Notes under the pieces: model-generated | Told to the model about the DNA's origin: nothing | Databases searched by the model: none | What the model saw: the letters and a program-made list of their open reading frames with translations, nothing else | Made by a program: the position numbers and the translations under genes | Shown: positions 1-18,028 of the stretch, one piece after another | Position numbering within the stretch: position 1 is the stretch's first letter | Layout: each line of letters opens with the position of its first letter | NCBI GenBank assembly: GCA_036897095.1 | Contig: JAYMSP010000108.1 | Coordinates: 18,148 to 82,147 of the forward strand | Length of the DNA stretch: 64,000 bases | Direction: 5' to 3' | Origin: Plantago elongata | Lineage: Eukaryota > Streptophyta > Magnoliopsida > Lamiales > Plantaginaceae

Positions 1-1293
1 TTCTCGAAATGGGTGATTATACTCTCTGTATAGAAGTGATTAGAGTCTAGAATTAAATGATAAATTCATTCGTGTTCAACTATTATAATTGTAATACTAT
101 ATTTAAAAAAAAATTATTTAACAAGATGAGTGTCTGCAAATGTCTTTGTATCGTGTTCGGAATTCAAAGGCTTTTGTAGTTTTGGCCTGAATACTTAGTC
201 ATCATACTATATCACTTGAATAGTAGTCTAAAATTAACCATCATAATCGGATAATTGCCCTAGTATATATACCGTTTGAAAAGTAATAGTCAATTTTATA
301 ACTCGTGCTGGAGAAAATCTGATTCTCAGGGTCGGCATATGAAAACTACTGAAAACAAGTGTTTCTAGTTTGTATATACCGACATGTGTGCGAAGGGACG
401 TGAGACATCATATTTGGCCATGAAAAGATTCCGCAATTCTGGTCTCAACTGTCCGGTGTTCGGTTTCCCTATAAATTGACCAATTTCCCCTATAATTCCG
501 ACTCCTAAAATGCAACCATCCTTTAGCTCATTTTTAGATTATTAAACATATAATTTATTATTACCCTTTTAACTCACGTAAATTCTTATTTAATTTTTTT
601 TGTAATTTTTAGAAAACCTACGAGACTAAGTTGAATCATGTTATCCGACTAATTAATCTTTAATATCATGTGCCAGTGCCGACAATCCTAGAGAGTATTA
701 TATAAATCTTTTGTTACAATGAAATTGTATACGCATATATGAAGATTTTGAAAATTGAATTTTTGTATTCAACTTATTAGCTTATTTACGTGTAGTTCTA
801 GGCATTGTAAACTCTGAACGGAACAAAACATTCTTAAGATTTTGGAAATACAGCCCATTGATGCTGACAAATAAAACAAACCTGGAGTTAACCTAAAGAC
901 AATTTGTATATTGTGCGTTTGAGCAAACAATACACCTAGGTAATTTTGCTTGGTCTTCTTGTGTTGTCTCTTCGTTTAAGACGAGCTAGGACACTAATCA
1001 GATAAGATTTTTGTCCCCATATATATGGTCATGTTATCTCTAAATATTCGGTTGGTACATTTACATCACTCCAATGGTCGTAGAGACCAGATTTAATCCA
1101 TACAAACTTTTCTTAATTGTTCAATGTCAATGCAAGTCAAGAGGGTCGTGTTATGCATGACTACTCCGGAACTAGGATTGAGACAGGCAAAGAGGGGTAG
1201 AAATGAGTAGATCTATCATCGATTACATATATAAACCATATACATGTTAACATGTCATATGTAGTTACCGGACTCATGGTGTTTTTAATAATA

Positions 1294-1516
1294 CTTCCTT
1301 TGTCCCGTATAGCATGAAACATTTAACATTTTAACTGTTATGTACATTGACGAAAAATATAATAAAATGTAAATGATTTACAATTTTGCATTTTTTACAT
1401 AAATTTCACATTTTACTTGTTCATTATTACAACATTTTTATCTATCATCATTTATTTTAAGAATTCACCTAAAGATTATCAACATACCTTTATGAAATTC
1501 TCCGGATTAGAGGGAG
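1294..1516. mobile_element. Stowaway-like MITE
   Basis: TA-flanked (1292-1293 and 1517-1518). Left end CTTCCTTTGTCCCGTATAG, right end reverse-complement CTCCCTCTAATCCGGAG, the plant mariner-type CTCCCTCCGTCC pattern with decay. AT-rich, no ORF, 223 bp. Confidence 0.6.
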
Positions 1517-1922
1517 TATTAATAAGTCTATATCCGTTTGTTGTAAAATAATCAAATGAAACTACTTCTAAAATAGAGTATGAACTGATTATTTTTTTTC
1601 AGGAAAATTATGTTTGTGTTTGTAGCTTAAACTATAGTACAAAGAGCATAAAATGATTCCAAGTAACTCTGTTCCTTTTAATTATAATTTAATAAACTGA
1701 ACTGAACTAAATTTAATTGAATTAAAGTGATTTTAAGTTGAGGATATATACTAATACAAGAGATTTAGAAACAAATCCATCTGATTAAAAAACCTCTTCT
1801 CCAAACTTCACTAATAATAATGGAAAAGCTTCAATTCTAGATTAAAATTAATTTTAATTAAAAGTTATTAGTGTTTGATATATCATATATAAAACTTCCT
1901 AAATTTATAAAAGAAGAACTGG

Positions 1923-2132
1923 TAGTGTTTGTAAAAATTAACTTAATTAGTTGTTTTTAACTTGAAAAAAGCTCCAACTTGCTTAAAACAGTTAGAAGCA
2001 GTCATTGAGTTGCTTCTCTGTTTTTAGCGGTTACATGTTTTTTTTAGAGAAGTTGTAATTTAAAACACTAAAAGTTATTTTTACTATTTTAAAATTACAT
2101 ACTTACTTTTTTTAAGTATTTACAAACGCAAC
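1923..2132. mobile_element. Possible small TIR element
   Basis: Left GTAGTGTTTGTAAAAATTAA and right, on the other strand, AAGTTGCGTTTGTAAATACTT form rough inverted ends about 200 bp apart. No clear target duplication. Confidence 0.3.
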
Positions 2133-4936
2133 TTAAATGGTAAGAAAATACTAACGGGATCATTTAGTGTGTCATGACATTCATTTTCTAACCAACAATA
2201 ATGGGTACTATTGTAATCAAATTCATACGTAGAAATAACCATACTAATGCGAGATGTTGCAAACTATGTTACATGTAACACCCGAATACCCGATATTTCA
2301 CTTCGCATCAGATTTTCAAATTTAGTTACATCCATATGTATTGTGGAGACAAGATCTGGTTTTGATGAAGAAAAAGAGACAAGTAGCCACAAGGTGCACC
2401 TTTGATGCTTGCTCAAGAAACAAACACCGAGGTATATAATATTTTTAACATCTGAGCAAATTATTAAAACCCTGACATTACGATACAACCTCGGATAAAT
2501 TAATTGTTATTAATCAAAATAAATTACTTAACTACTTATGATCAAATTTAATGTGTTATTGCTACTTCGATACAGGGGAAGAGTATTTGATTAATGTGAG
2601 TTATTGATTGGGTGTTTGGCATAATATTTTATCATGATTTTTATTCATATTTTAATAAATGAATGATAATTCGATTTTATGTGAAAGAAATAGTAAATTG
2701 CCGGAATTTTAAATTATATGATTAGAAAAAATAGTTGTGACTAGTTGATTAATAAAGCTTTTATTATTTTATTTTTTAAACGGAAAATATAATTCAACAT
2801 TCGATTTATTAATTTGAGGTGAAACGTCTCAATAACTAAGTTGTAATTTGTTATTTTATCATTCTTACACTCTTATATAAAGAATGAAATACAAGTTAAA
2901 TTCGCATGTATATGGTGTGATAGACCAAGTCCAAAAAGACCATAGCACAGATTTTGACCAACTAAGATAAAATTAATTATACGCATAAGGTAACCAACTC
3001 ACGCAACTACCCTTTATAAGTATTCTCATCCTGTTATTGTTTTCTGTTTTGAAGCCTATCAGTGTCGAAGCATGTTATGATATTTTGTGAAAGTTACTGA
3101 CGAATCTAATGTCGACTTGACTAATATTAATTACTTACTTTTATCCATTAAATCTTTTAACAGTAAAAAATGAATGATTCCCTACATTTCACACTAAATG
3201 TTGCTATAAAGTGTCGCTCGTGTCATACAGAATATTACGTTGGATGTTGCTCTAACCACCTACATCGTTTATATATAAATATAATTTTTAAATATTATTT
3301 TAAAAAATGTTTTTCCATTAACAAAATTAAAATATGTAAACAAAAAATTATAATTAATAATTAAAATAAATTTAAAAAATATTCTCCAAAGATTGGAGAT
3401 TGAACAAAAATATTGAAAGTAATAATAAAAATTAAATTAAACAATTAGAGTATTCTAATTTAGAGTTCATGTAAATATTGATGAAGTGTGAATTTTTTAT
3501 TTAAAATTCAGGTGAATGTTGTTCCCTGTCACATTTTTTGTCATCCTTAATTATGAGTAATGTGAATAATTGTGATTAATAATATGTGTTCTCTGAAAAT
3601 TATATAATATGTGTTTCATTATTATTTTTTAAATTAGTGAAAATAATTAATTTAAATAATAAGTAGCGACTGAGTGCGATAGAAAGTGATAATAGAGTGT
3701 GATATGAAGTAATGATTGAGTGCGATAGAAAACTACATGAATATATTAACTATTAATAATTAAGGTGACACGTCAACTGGTAAGAAATTTGAAGTTACAA
3801 TTAGTTTATATCATAGTTTGTCCTTAAGATTCTTAGGATACACATGTTACGTTTGCAATGGTGTTAATTGGTTTTAAAAGTGAAATGTAAATTGCCGTTT
3901 GGGTTAGATGAATAAATGAATTAGTTGGTCAAATTTGGGGCCACTAGACCAAATATATTTTGGAGTTGTTATCAATATAGTAGAACATGGGAAGTCTAGG
4001 TGAGTATATTCATATTCCATTCATATATATTTACTTTTATAAATGTGTATCGGTTAGTCTTTATCTCTTCGTCTGAATTGGATTGGACTAGATAGATTTT
4101 AACTGAAACTAATTAATTTTTCAGAGGAGAAAAACGGAGAATTTCCAACGTAACCTATCATGTTTGGGCACATGATATTTGGATATGTAAACCCATCATA
4201 TTGTATTGTTGTTTCGTAATGAAATAATAATCAGATGTCTCGTTTTCAAGGAAGGTATTGATCAACATCATTAAACCACATCAGATGATCTGTAAAATCA
4301 GAGGCGTAGATTCCAAAAATATCAAAGTAAGGATAACACACTAGTTTTTGTACGTAATGATAATAAAGAATGAGTATAACCAATTGATGATTATTATTAT
4401 TGTTATTATGAAGATTAATATTGGTCAAACAAGACGAAAGGAAAAGCGCGGTGGATAGGATTTGGATTATGGATTTTGGATTTGGAGTTTGGATTGGATA
4501 TTGCAGTAATAGATAAATAAATAATAATAATAATAAAAAAATAAATTAATAACAACCGAACCAACCGACTAAAGTCAGAAGCTCTTGTTTCTTGTTGTAG
4601 AATTGCAACGTCAGGGCTGATGTGGAAAACACGTGTAACTGACTAGTGTCCTAGGAGGAATTGGGTCCCACTACTAGGGAAAATGGTTGTGCCTTTGTGG
4701 TCCCTTATGTGTCTCGTTTGTTAATCAATGACATTTGCCAATGGATCAATGTTATAATGACTCCTTCCCGATTACAAATTCATGTTCAATGTCGACGTAG
4801 ATGTTAGATCGTTGTCAAAACAAAATGGTGTGATGTTCGTCGTGAATGGTGAAGTCGTTTAGTTACTGATGTTGAAACGTTGATAACTTCACAAGAATTC
4901 ATGTCGGATGAGTTATCATCATGATTATAAATAATA

Positions 4937-5286
4937 CTCTTTCCGTTTTAAATAGGAAGTACTGCAGACGAATATAGATTTTAAAATAAGAATGAAAAAA
5001 TAGAAAGAGATGTAATAAAGTATGAATATGATTGAATAGAGTATAAAGTATGATGTATAAAGTAGGAGACTCCTTCCGTTTTAAATTGGAAGTACTGCGG
5101 ACGAATATAGATTTTAAAAAAAGAATGAAAAAGTAGAAATGAATGTAATAAAGTATGAATATGATTAAATAGAGTATAAAGTATGATGTATAAAGTAGGA
5201 GATGGGTTTTATATTTAATGAAATGAGACTTTCAATTTGGAACAATTCAAAACGAAATAGGAACTTTCAATTTGAGAAGGATGGAG
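4937..5286. mobile_element. Stowaway-like MITE with internal tandem duplication
   Basis: TA target sites at 4935-4936 and 5287-5288. Left end CTCTTTCCGTTTTAAATAGG, right end reverse-complement CTCCATCCTTCTCAAATTG. The left half is present twice: units of 133 bp at 4937-5069 and 5070-5202, over 90% alike by eye, each starting with the terminal CTCYTTCCGTTTTAAAT. About 350 bp, no ORF. Confidence 0.75.
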
Positions 5287-5288
5287 TA

Positions 5289-8200
5289 TTTTTTATGTTT
5301 AATCTTTTATCTTTTAAACATCTTTCATATTTGGATGTTAAAATTAATAAAAGTGAATTTATAAATATATATTCATAATTGAGAGTTTAAAAGTCGTAAA
5401 ATTTATATATTATGGTCGAAATATAATTAAGGGTGATCTTTATTTGTAGAGGACGAAAAATATGAAAATCGATATAACTTTTAAATTTTTATATTTATAT
5501 TTTATGAATTATAAACAAAGGAGATAAACAGATGAGCAATATAGTATTGTTTTATGTTATTACTCATTAGTACAAAATGTAAATAAAAATGAAATGTAAA
5601 GATATAGAAAAGTATTAGGTAGAAACAAAATTGAGTGTTCGTAGGTTTTACAACGTTCAATTATTACATTGACCGAATACATAATATGTTAATTTTCATA
5701 GTAAGATGACGTCAACGCTATATTCAAAACAAACACCATATTAATTTTATCGAATAAGATGAAATCAATTCCATATACGTATATATGAAGTGTAAATCAT
5801 TTGAAAATTAAATACTTCACATAATATTCTTTTTATATTCGAAAGAATCATAACCTTATATAACAATTTTAAAATTTTCAAAACATACATCAAGTGTTAC
5901 AAACTACATAAGGTATAATTAGATGAATGTTAAACCACAACATATTCAAAATTAGAATTTCAATAATTCAATCTCGTGAAATATAGCATGTGCTAAAATA
6001 ATGTCACTCATCTTATATTTTAAACAACTAACCGCCATGCGGTTTCACATGGACATTTTGTCTAACTATACAAGTTGATTTTTGACCCCCCCTTGAGCAA
6101 CCGACGATTACATCGAAGGAAGCAAGGACAAGAAGAAAAGGAGAAGTATAACATAGCAAATTAAGAGAAAGCACCGGCGCAATGGCATGCGTAGATGAAT
6201 GAAGCTGCTCCCTCACTCCCTCTTTTTATCTCTCACAGTCAGCTACACGTGTGTGGTGCCAATACTCCTACACAGATTTTCTCTTTTGCATTTCCTCTCT
6301 CAAAATAATGAATATTCTCTAGTATAACGTAATTAATGCAAGTCCCAATTCCATATAATATCAACATTTCAACACACCATTTTACATGCCTTATGTCGTC
6401 TAATTGCATCAACAATAAAAGTAAACCATCCATAGAAGACAAAAATACAATAAGATAATGTTTTTAGATCCAACTTCTCAATTGCAAACCTACATAGCAA
6501 CATTAACAAACTATAAACTGTAACTCTAATTATACATTAATTAAATTTTGTAAATATTCATGTGTTAAATCTTAATTAAAATTTTTTAATAAAAAATAAT
6601 GTAATAATAATTTAAAATTAAATATGTAATGTTAACCTGATATATTTGAGAAGATGTTTATTGTTAAAGATATACATTGTTAATAGAAGTAAAGTTGAAA
6701 TTTGAGATTGGGTGGTGGGGAGTATATCCAACCGACTGGTAAATAGTTGATAAAAAAAGCTACATAAGAAGTGGGGGATCGGGAATTATGGGGATGGCCA
6801 GGCTTATTAGTAGATCTAGCATAAAGATATGGTTTGACTAATTAGTTGAAGTAATATGCAAGACCATACTGGTCCTGGAACCGTTGGTATAGGACAAGAT
6901 TGAGTAATGAGGAGTAATATAGTATTAACCTCACTTATTGCTTCATCCGATAATGTATTACCTTAAAGAATTGTGGATGACCCATGATTCGGATGATGTT
7001 TGGTATATAGTTGGAAAAATTGGATTGTACAAGGGATTTTCGGATTGATATTGAAGGGCCAAAATATTAAACCGAATGTAGTTGAGTTTAAAAAAATGTG
7101 TTTGTAATTGAGTTATGTGCTTAGCGTCTTTGTAGGTTATTTATTTAGGTGGTTGTGCCAATGAATTAATGTGGGGGTAGGAAATACTTATGTAGTTCGA
7201 TATTTTATTAATTGAAAAATGTTAATGTTAAATTGTGAGAGGTAGTAACAAAGGTAAGCTTGGCAACTGTAAATGTACCGAATGTCAAAAAAAATATTAT
7301 CCATGACATTGTATTTTGCAGTAAGTCTCAAGAGAAACCAACTTTATATATCGTGATAAAGAAACCGACATACATCATAATCATATTTAGAACCATCAAA
7401 ACTTTCACAAAGAACATAAGTGATATACATATACATAAAATGTAATATAAAATGTTCACTCATAAAATATTACTGAAATTGTTTAGAATATCATTACGTC
7501 TCACGGGTTTCTCGCTAATGCATGCTTCTAATACTACGTGTTGTATTTCTTGGTGGGTAATTCATTATATAGTAATATGTTGTTAGCAAACACGTTTAAG
7601 TCTAAATTCTTATAAATTATTTGAAAAACAAAGATACGAGTGTTACAATCATCCACCCGTAAGAATAACCAGTAATATGCGCACACACTTGTGATTTTGG
7701 AGTTCCATCATCGGGATACAATAGGTAACACATACATCCACTAATCATATGGGCTTTGGGTCAAGTCATCTATGGGCGACTGTGTGGCATATGGCTATTC
7801 GACTGTAGGGAGACAAGTGAGTAGACGTTATCCTAGGGTAGGAAAACCACATGGGATGTTGATGAGAAGTGATTGGAAATTTGTACAGTTAAGTTAGTTG
7901 TGATCATTCATGGATTGGTCAAAATCAGGGGAAGCGTGGCAGTTATTATCGTTGTATTCAACAGGGAGAAGGCACATATAACATAACAAGTTTGAGTGGA
8001 AATATAATGGAAATAGCTTTAAAATTTAGCATCATTCAATCATTTGAATTCTATGTCACTCACCTGAATATTTTTTTAATATTTAGTAATAAAACTTATG
8101 TTCTTGAAAAAGGAATAGGCAAGGAGTGTAATAATAATCACAAAAAGAAGAAAGAATTGTACTACTTCATTTCTTGTGTGTTAACATTCTCATTAGAAGT

Positions 8201-9883
8201 TAATAGACTCCTTCTACCTTCACGTAACTATATAAATTATCCATAAACTAAAATAATAAATTATTAAATTCATTAGCTATGTATGCGTAATTTTTAATTT
8301 CATATACTAACAAAACATTAATTTATAATCAACCTAAGTTAAACAAATTGACCCAAACATGCATGTAGCACTATAGACTAGTTTAACTTTTAATGCAATT
8401 TACCTTTTTAAACAAAAGTTAAGTAAATTAACAAAATGAAAATCAAATGAAAATATAGATTCGAAAAGGTAAAGTAGTGTGTATGAAATGTCCACTTTTA
8501 GTCAATATTTTGTCAAAAATAAAGAATAAAGAGAAAAGAAAAGACACTTCAATCAATGCAATAAAAGGTACTAGTATATTTTACTAATACAACTCATAGA
8601 CCCGATTAATATCATTAAAAATATTATTAATAATACTAATCAAATATTTATATTTATTAACGAAATGACCTTTTATAAATGTAAATAACTACAAATGTTA
8701 AGAGTATCGACATTCTAATTAACAATATTAATAATTTTTTAATAATATATTTTTACATCCTAATATAATAGAACCAGTATATTGAATACTTGATTAATAA
8801 TAACAACGACAGAAAATGAAGAGCTGGAGTAGTACTGATGATGACTACTATTGCTATGGATTAGGTTTAGTTAGGATTTATGGGTGTATGGCGGGCCGAG
8901 GGCAGCAGCATTGTTTGCCTTGCTTTGTGCCAAAGACTATACTACAATATTATAATTATATGTCTACCCACTTGTAATAATGATCATATATTAGAGCATG
9001 CAATACTGTAATATTCTAATTTTTATTTGAAAAATATGATTAGCCCGTACCTGATTTAATTATTTAACTTTAGTATTAAGTTATTTAACTTTAGTGAATA
9101 GAATTGATTAACTAGCTAGGTTGCAAGTACAATTTGTTTAAGTATAAAATATAAACATAAATTAATTAGTTTTTCTAATACTAAGTTACTAGTATATGTG
9201 TATTGAGTTTCGCGTGTTATTTTATGATATTTACTGTTTTATTTTCATTTATATTATTTCAATTTTATTATATGTACATGCAATGGTATGACACCAATAA
9301 TGGATATATAGGTTGTTTTTATACGTATATAAAAAATAATACCATGAAAGTTTACTAAACTAAACATGGGGCTGACTAAACATAGTTTTGAACCATAGTA
9401 TGTATATATTTACCCTATGTATAAAGGACCAATATGATAAATTAAGCTGAAGTGCAACATATGCAAAATAAAAGAAATATTCTTAAAAATAAAAATAAAA
9501 AGGAAAAATCACGTAAATGAGACTCGAGACCCGTACCTCTTACTTGAGAGATAAATGTACCATATTGAAACTGAATAAGATGGATTAATAAGATTTAAAT
9601 TTTAATTGAATCGAAAATGTTGGTCAAATTCATCCCAAACTTTTTTTTACATGCTACTTGTAATCCCTACTTGTAATTATAAAGAAAAGGAAGTTGTTCT
9701 AAACTGGTTTTGTCCAAGTCACATAAACTACATACTGAGTCACTCCACGTCGACGGAATTAATTCACCCCTCACTTAGATAATTTTATAAGTTACTTACT
9801 TTTTTTCTAAATTTGACACCTGAGTAATTGATCAAACAAGTCAGCTTTAAATTACAGCCTGGGAGGTATAGTGCATTTTTCAA
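5289..9883. other. AT-rich intergenic DNA
   Basis: Short frames only, none with domain-like sequence or linked exons. No RNA gene seen. Many AT runs. Confidence 0.7.
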
Positions 9884-10550
9884 TTCAAAATAGATCCGAT
9901 TTACATCTAACTACTTTCTTTTTAGATGGTTTATAAACGTTTACATCCCTATCATTTTATAATTTATGTTAAAGGATAAATTTTGAACTAACACAAATAA
10001 ATATTTACAAATAAGGTACAAAATTCAAACTTAATAAGAGAGAGGGTGAAATATTCATTTTTTTTAATAATTATATTTTTTCTCTTTTATTTAATTATTG
10101 AATTATATTTTCCCTTTTCTTTAATTACTTCTTTTTCTTTATCATTTTAAAAAATTACAAACAAGTACATTGTCTTCTAGAATAATAGGGTTTTGAGTTT
10201 TTAAAAACCTCAATCCATGTCAAAACACCTCCAATCATTCAAAAATAGCTTAATTCATATTAGAAGCAGTTCCGATCTAAAAAAGCAGCTCCAATCGAAG
10301 TTGGAGCAGCAGCTCCGCCAACCTTGTCAGAACTATTAAAGCAACTCCGACGGAGCTGGTTTAGTAACTTCCATCGGAGCTTCTTTAGCAACTTCGTCGG
10401 AGATGTTTTGACAGGGGTAAAGAGGACATCTAATATTAAATCAACTTTTTTATCTGAAAATGAATTTCATCGTAAATTATAAAACGATAGGACCTAATCG
10501 TTTACACAACATTTAAAAAAGTAATTGTGTGTAAATCCCCTTCAAAATAA
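9884..10550. mobile_element. Non-autonomous element with long terminal inverted repeats
   Basis: About 95-bp imperfect inverted arms: the left arm runs from about 9884 to 9980 and contains GATTTACATC, AAACGTTTACATCCCTATC and TTTTATAATTTA; the right arm (about 10450-10550) contains the same words in reverse complement. Between them lies a GC-richer core with repeated CTCCGACGGAGCT-like units and a TC-rich stretch. No ORF. The long arms suggest a Mutator-like or foldback type; the target duplication is not clear. Confidence 0.6.
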
Positions 10551-10617
10551 TCGAGCTTATAAGTTAAAAATAACGTAAATTAAAATTATTCGGTATTTGT
10601 AGTGTGCGTCGTATTTA

Positions 10618-10689
10618 GTGCGGGTGGGGGTGTGTTTGGAATTCTCTATGAATGTGCGGGTGGGGGTGTGTTTGGAATTCTCTATGAAT
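10618..10689 (+). repeat. Exact 36-bp tandem duplication in the CTP synthase promoter
   Basis: Two identical adjacent copies of a 36-bp unit (10618-10653 and 10654-10689), starting GTGCGGGTGGGGGTGTG and ending TTCTCTATGAAT. The pair sits just upstream of the TC-rich patch and TATA-like box. No mismatch is visible between copies, which suggests a recent event or an assembly duplication. Confidence 0.9.
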
Positions 10690-10710
10690 GTGAATCTCTT
10701 TCTCTTTCTC

Positions 10711-10720
10711 TTTATAAGTA
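10711..10720 (+). promoter_or_regulatory. Probable TATA box of the CTP synthase gene
   Basis: A TTTATAAGTA motif lies about 235 bp upstream of the CTP synthase ATG and directly follows a TC-rich run (CTCTTTCTCTTTCTC), the pyrimidine patch typical of plant core promoters. A start site around 10,745 would give a 5' leader of about 200 nt. This is inferred from motif and spacing only. Confidence 0.5.
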
Positions 10721-10952
10721 GTAGCAGCACCTACATTTTCCCTAAAAACCTCAAAGGAAGATTTATCGAGTAAAAGCCGCCAGCCACCATTGCAGTCATC
10801 TTCTTCTTGTTCTCGATTGATTCATAAACTCAACTAAACTGAACATCCCTAAATCAATACTAACTCATTCTTGCTATACAAACAAATCAATCAATCCCCA
10901 TTGAAGTTTCTTTCGACTTCTTCTTCCTCTTGTTTGCCAATCGTTAAAAAAA

Positions 10953-15439
<4,487 letters not shown>

Positions 15440-17233
15440 ACTAGAAGTCCAAAACCGTTCTTGTCCAGAGTGGCCCTGTGATGCATGTATAGCATCATCA
15501 CTCAATCATGTTTTGCTAGAGGCAGTTTCTTTTATATGTATAGTCAGTTCCCCCACAGCCCAGTATTACAGTAGGTTTGGTAGGCAGCATATGAGGTTGG
15601 TTTTCGTCTAGAGTGAAGCAGCTGAGCTCCGGTTTTTTCACGGAATAGTTGTAGCTGCAGTTGCTACAATGCCTTGGAATAGGACAGCAAACAAAGATTA
15701 TCCTCTTCTTAGGGTTTCTCTTGAGTATTTGGTATGTTTGTGGCCTTGGATATTGAAAATTGAGGTTGATTAGTGAGAAAGTTTGCAAACAGACTTTAGA
15801 TTTTCCATTTGTAATGCAAAGGCCCATCTCTAGACCCAACAAAATGTTGGAAGAGATGGGTTAGTAGGGGCTTTTCATATTTGCCCCGAACAGACTATTT
15901 GATTTGAGATTATGAAACTAGCTTATTTTGTAAGCATGGCAAACCAGTCATTTTGTCGGATAAATTGCTTCGACCCCAACCTTTAGATCAACTAACTTAT
16001 CTCTCAATTCCATAAGTCTAGATGACTATATATGACGACCTTTCGAGTCAAAATCTAACCTGATAATTTAAAATTTTTATAACGTCATCATATTTTATCG
16101 GTATGATATTACCATATTTAGTCTCAGATTATTAACCCTTATTTTATGACAATGTGTGAATAGGAGTATGTTCATATGCTCAAACACTGTATAATGTAAC
16201 AAATATGCAATTGTACCACAATATACACTCTATACGATCCCACTGTATCACATTTAAGCCCATTAGCATCCCCCTCAAGTATTGAGCCTGATAAACTGAT
16301 AGTTGTATATATACAATAACCATTCGGTACAATTCTTTACCGACTTGCTCTATTAAAGTGCGATTAAACTTTATAGTTAATGATTTTAAACTTATATAAA
16401 CTCATTTTTTTGAGATAATATAAACTCATTTTCAAAGTGATGTAAATCATTATGAGCGATAAATTTACAATTCACCAGAATTATCTTTTTGTACGGTACT
16501 AGTTATAACAAAACATCTCGTTTGATCAAGAGTTTATAAGAATGTGTGGACATGATTTCAAGTCTATTACGAGGCCATATGCCATTGGGTGCTATATGGG
16601 ACAAGGAACAACCGGGGCCAACCGATCACATTCCTATTCTCCACCTCAAGTAGTACATACCTAATGAGTACTTCTACTAATAACCAGTTAATGTATTAGT
16701 CCCTCATTATTATACTGGTGGAGCGGCCATCTCCTTACTCAAATCAAATCGAATATTTTGTATATAGAAAATTCAATTTCAATTGAAAAAGGACACTCAA
16801 ATTCTATACCGTCGGTCCGTTACATGTGCTTCAATCTGATAAGTCACCGTGACAATTGACAAACTAACCACCGTATAATTGTTATTAGGAAAAGCAGAAG
16901 AAAGGGTCGTTAATTATCAATTTAAAACATACTACAGATACCCCCTCCACCACTAATCTGTCGACGGTGCTTTTCTTATTCTTTTGAAGATACAGAGCCT
17001 ATGATTTTGTATATGAAGAGATATATGCGTTTTATCTTCAGTACAATTCTAATCGCTCTATACATAGAAATAATTATCTATTTCAGAGATCGAATTCGTA
17101 AATTTTTAGTACGAAATCTCTCAGCTCGTTGCTTATCACTCGGTTACAAACAATTTTACTTTTATTATTGAATCATGTAAATAGAAGGATTTGCTGGAGT
17201 TTGAGTGAATTAGTTAACATCATCACACAACAG

Positions 17234-17324
17234 ACAACGAAGTGTAACTCAGTTGGTGGTGAGATGATTTACCTCCAACTAATAAGTAGGAGGTTCGTGT
17301 CACATTTACCGTTTTAAAAAAAAA
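17234..17324 (+). mobile_element. tRNA-derived SINE, copy 1
   Basis: Starts ACAACGAAGTGTAACTCAG, with box A-like AACTCAGTTGGTGG and box B-like GGTTCGTGTC, then TTTACCGTTTTAAAAAAAA. About 90 bp. First of a head-to-tail pair. Confidence 0.65.
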
Positions 17325-17339
17325 GAATGTTAAAAAATT

Positions 17340-17431
17340 AACAACGAAGTGCAGCTCAGTTGTTAAGCTGCTTTCCCTCCAACCAATATATTAATAGTTT
17401 GAGGCATCTTTAGCCGTTTGAGAAAAAAAAA
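17340..17431 (+). mobile_element. tRNA-derived SINE, copy 2
   Basis: Same start (ACAACGAAGTGCAGCTCAG) and end (TTAGCCGTTTGAGAAAAAAA) as the other copies; box B is decayed (AGTTTGAGGCATC). It follows copy 1 after 15 bp in the same orientation. Confidence 0.6.
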
Positions 17432-18028
17432 TCATCACTGATGAAATCAGTAAATCCCACCTCATTTTCAACATTATCAGTTGGAAATAATAAGAATCAA
17501 ACACAATTTCCATCTAGAATCAGCATTTACTCGTATGAATGAATGAAGCCAACTATTTATGAACAGCCTAATAAGCCAAGTCATTAAGCCAGCCAGAAAG
17601 ACAGACTTTTCATATTTGGATTTTTCTCAGCGTTCTGTTCTGTAACACGTTGACGATGATCACAGCCAGTGATCATTTCAGCCTCAAAACAAATCAACTT
17701 TCGCTGTTTCGCATATACTTTTATAATGATAAATATGCTTCGGACATAATTTGCATTTTGGTGGATGGCTCTAGGAACGTTTAAGGAATCAAGCGGTTCT
17801 CGAGAAGCTTGGCCCAATATATATTTCTGAAAAAGGTCGGTCAATTGTGACATTACATTTTGGACATAGTAGTAAACAAAGAGATGGTTATTTTGATGTA
17901 TATTGGTTGCTGTGACATGTTACTTTATAGAAAGTAGTAGTTATTAAAGTGGTTTATCGTGACTTTTCATGTTTTATATTACTTTACTTGGATTGTATTT
18001 GAATTGATATTTAATTACATTTAATTAC

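Larger units (their letters stand above)
1..4934. other. AT-rich intergenic DNA
   Basis: No open frame over 75 codons, and none with splice partners or protein-like composition. Two MITE candidates are listed separately. A G-box (ACACGTGT) stands near 4630. Confidence 0.7.

Noticed and set aside
2264-8246. Several 60-85 codon ORFs in the first 10 kb
   Set aside because: AT-rich low-complexity translations, no family features, no exon structure.
17234-17324. tRNA gene
   Set aside because: Only box A- and box B-like parts are tRNA-like; there is no acceptor stem pairing or anticodon arm, and it carries an A tail, so SINE fits better.
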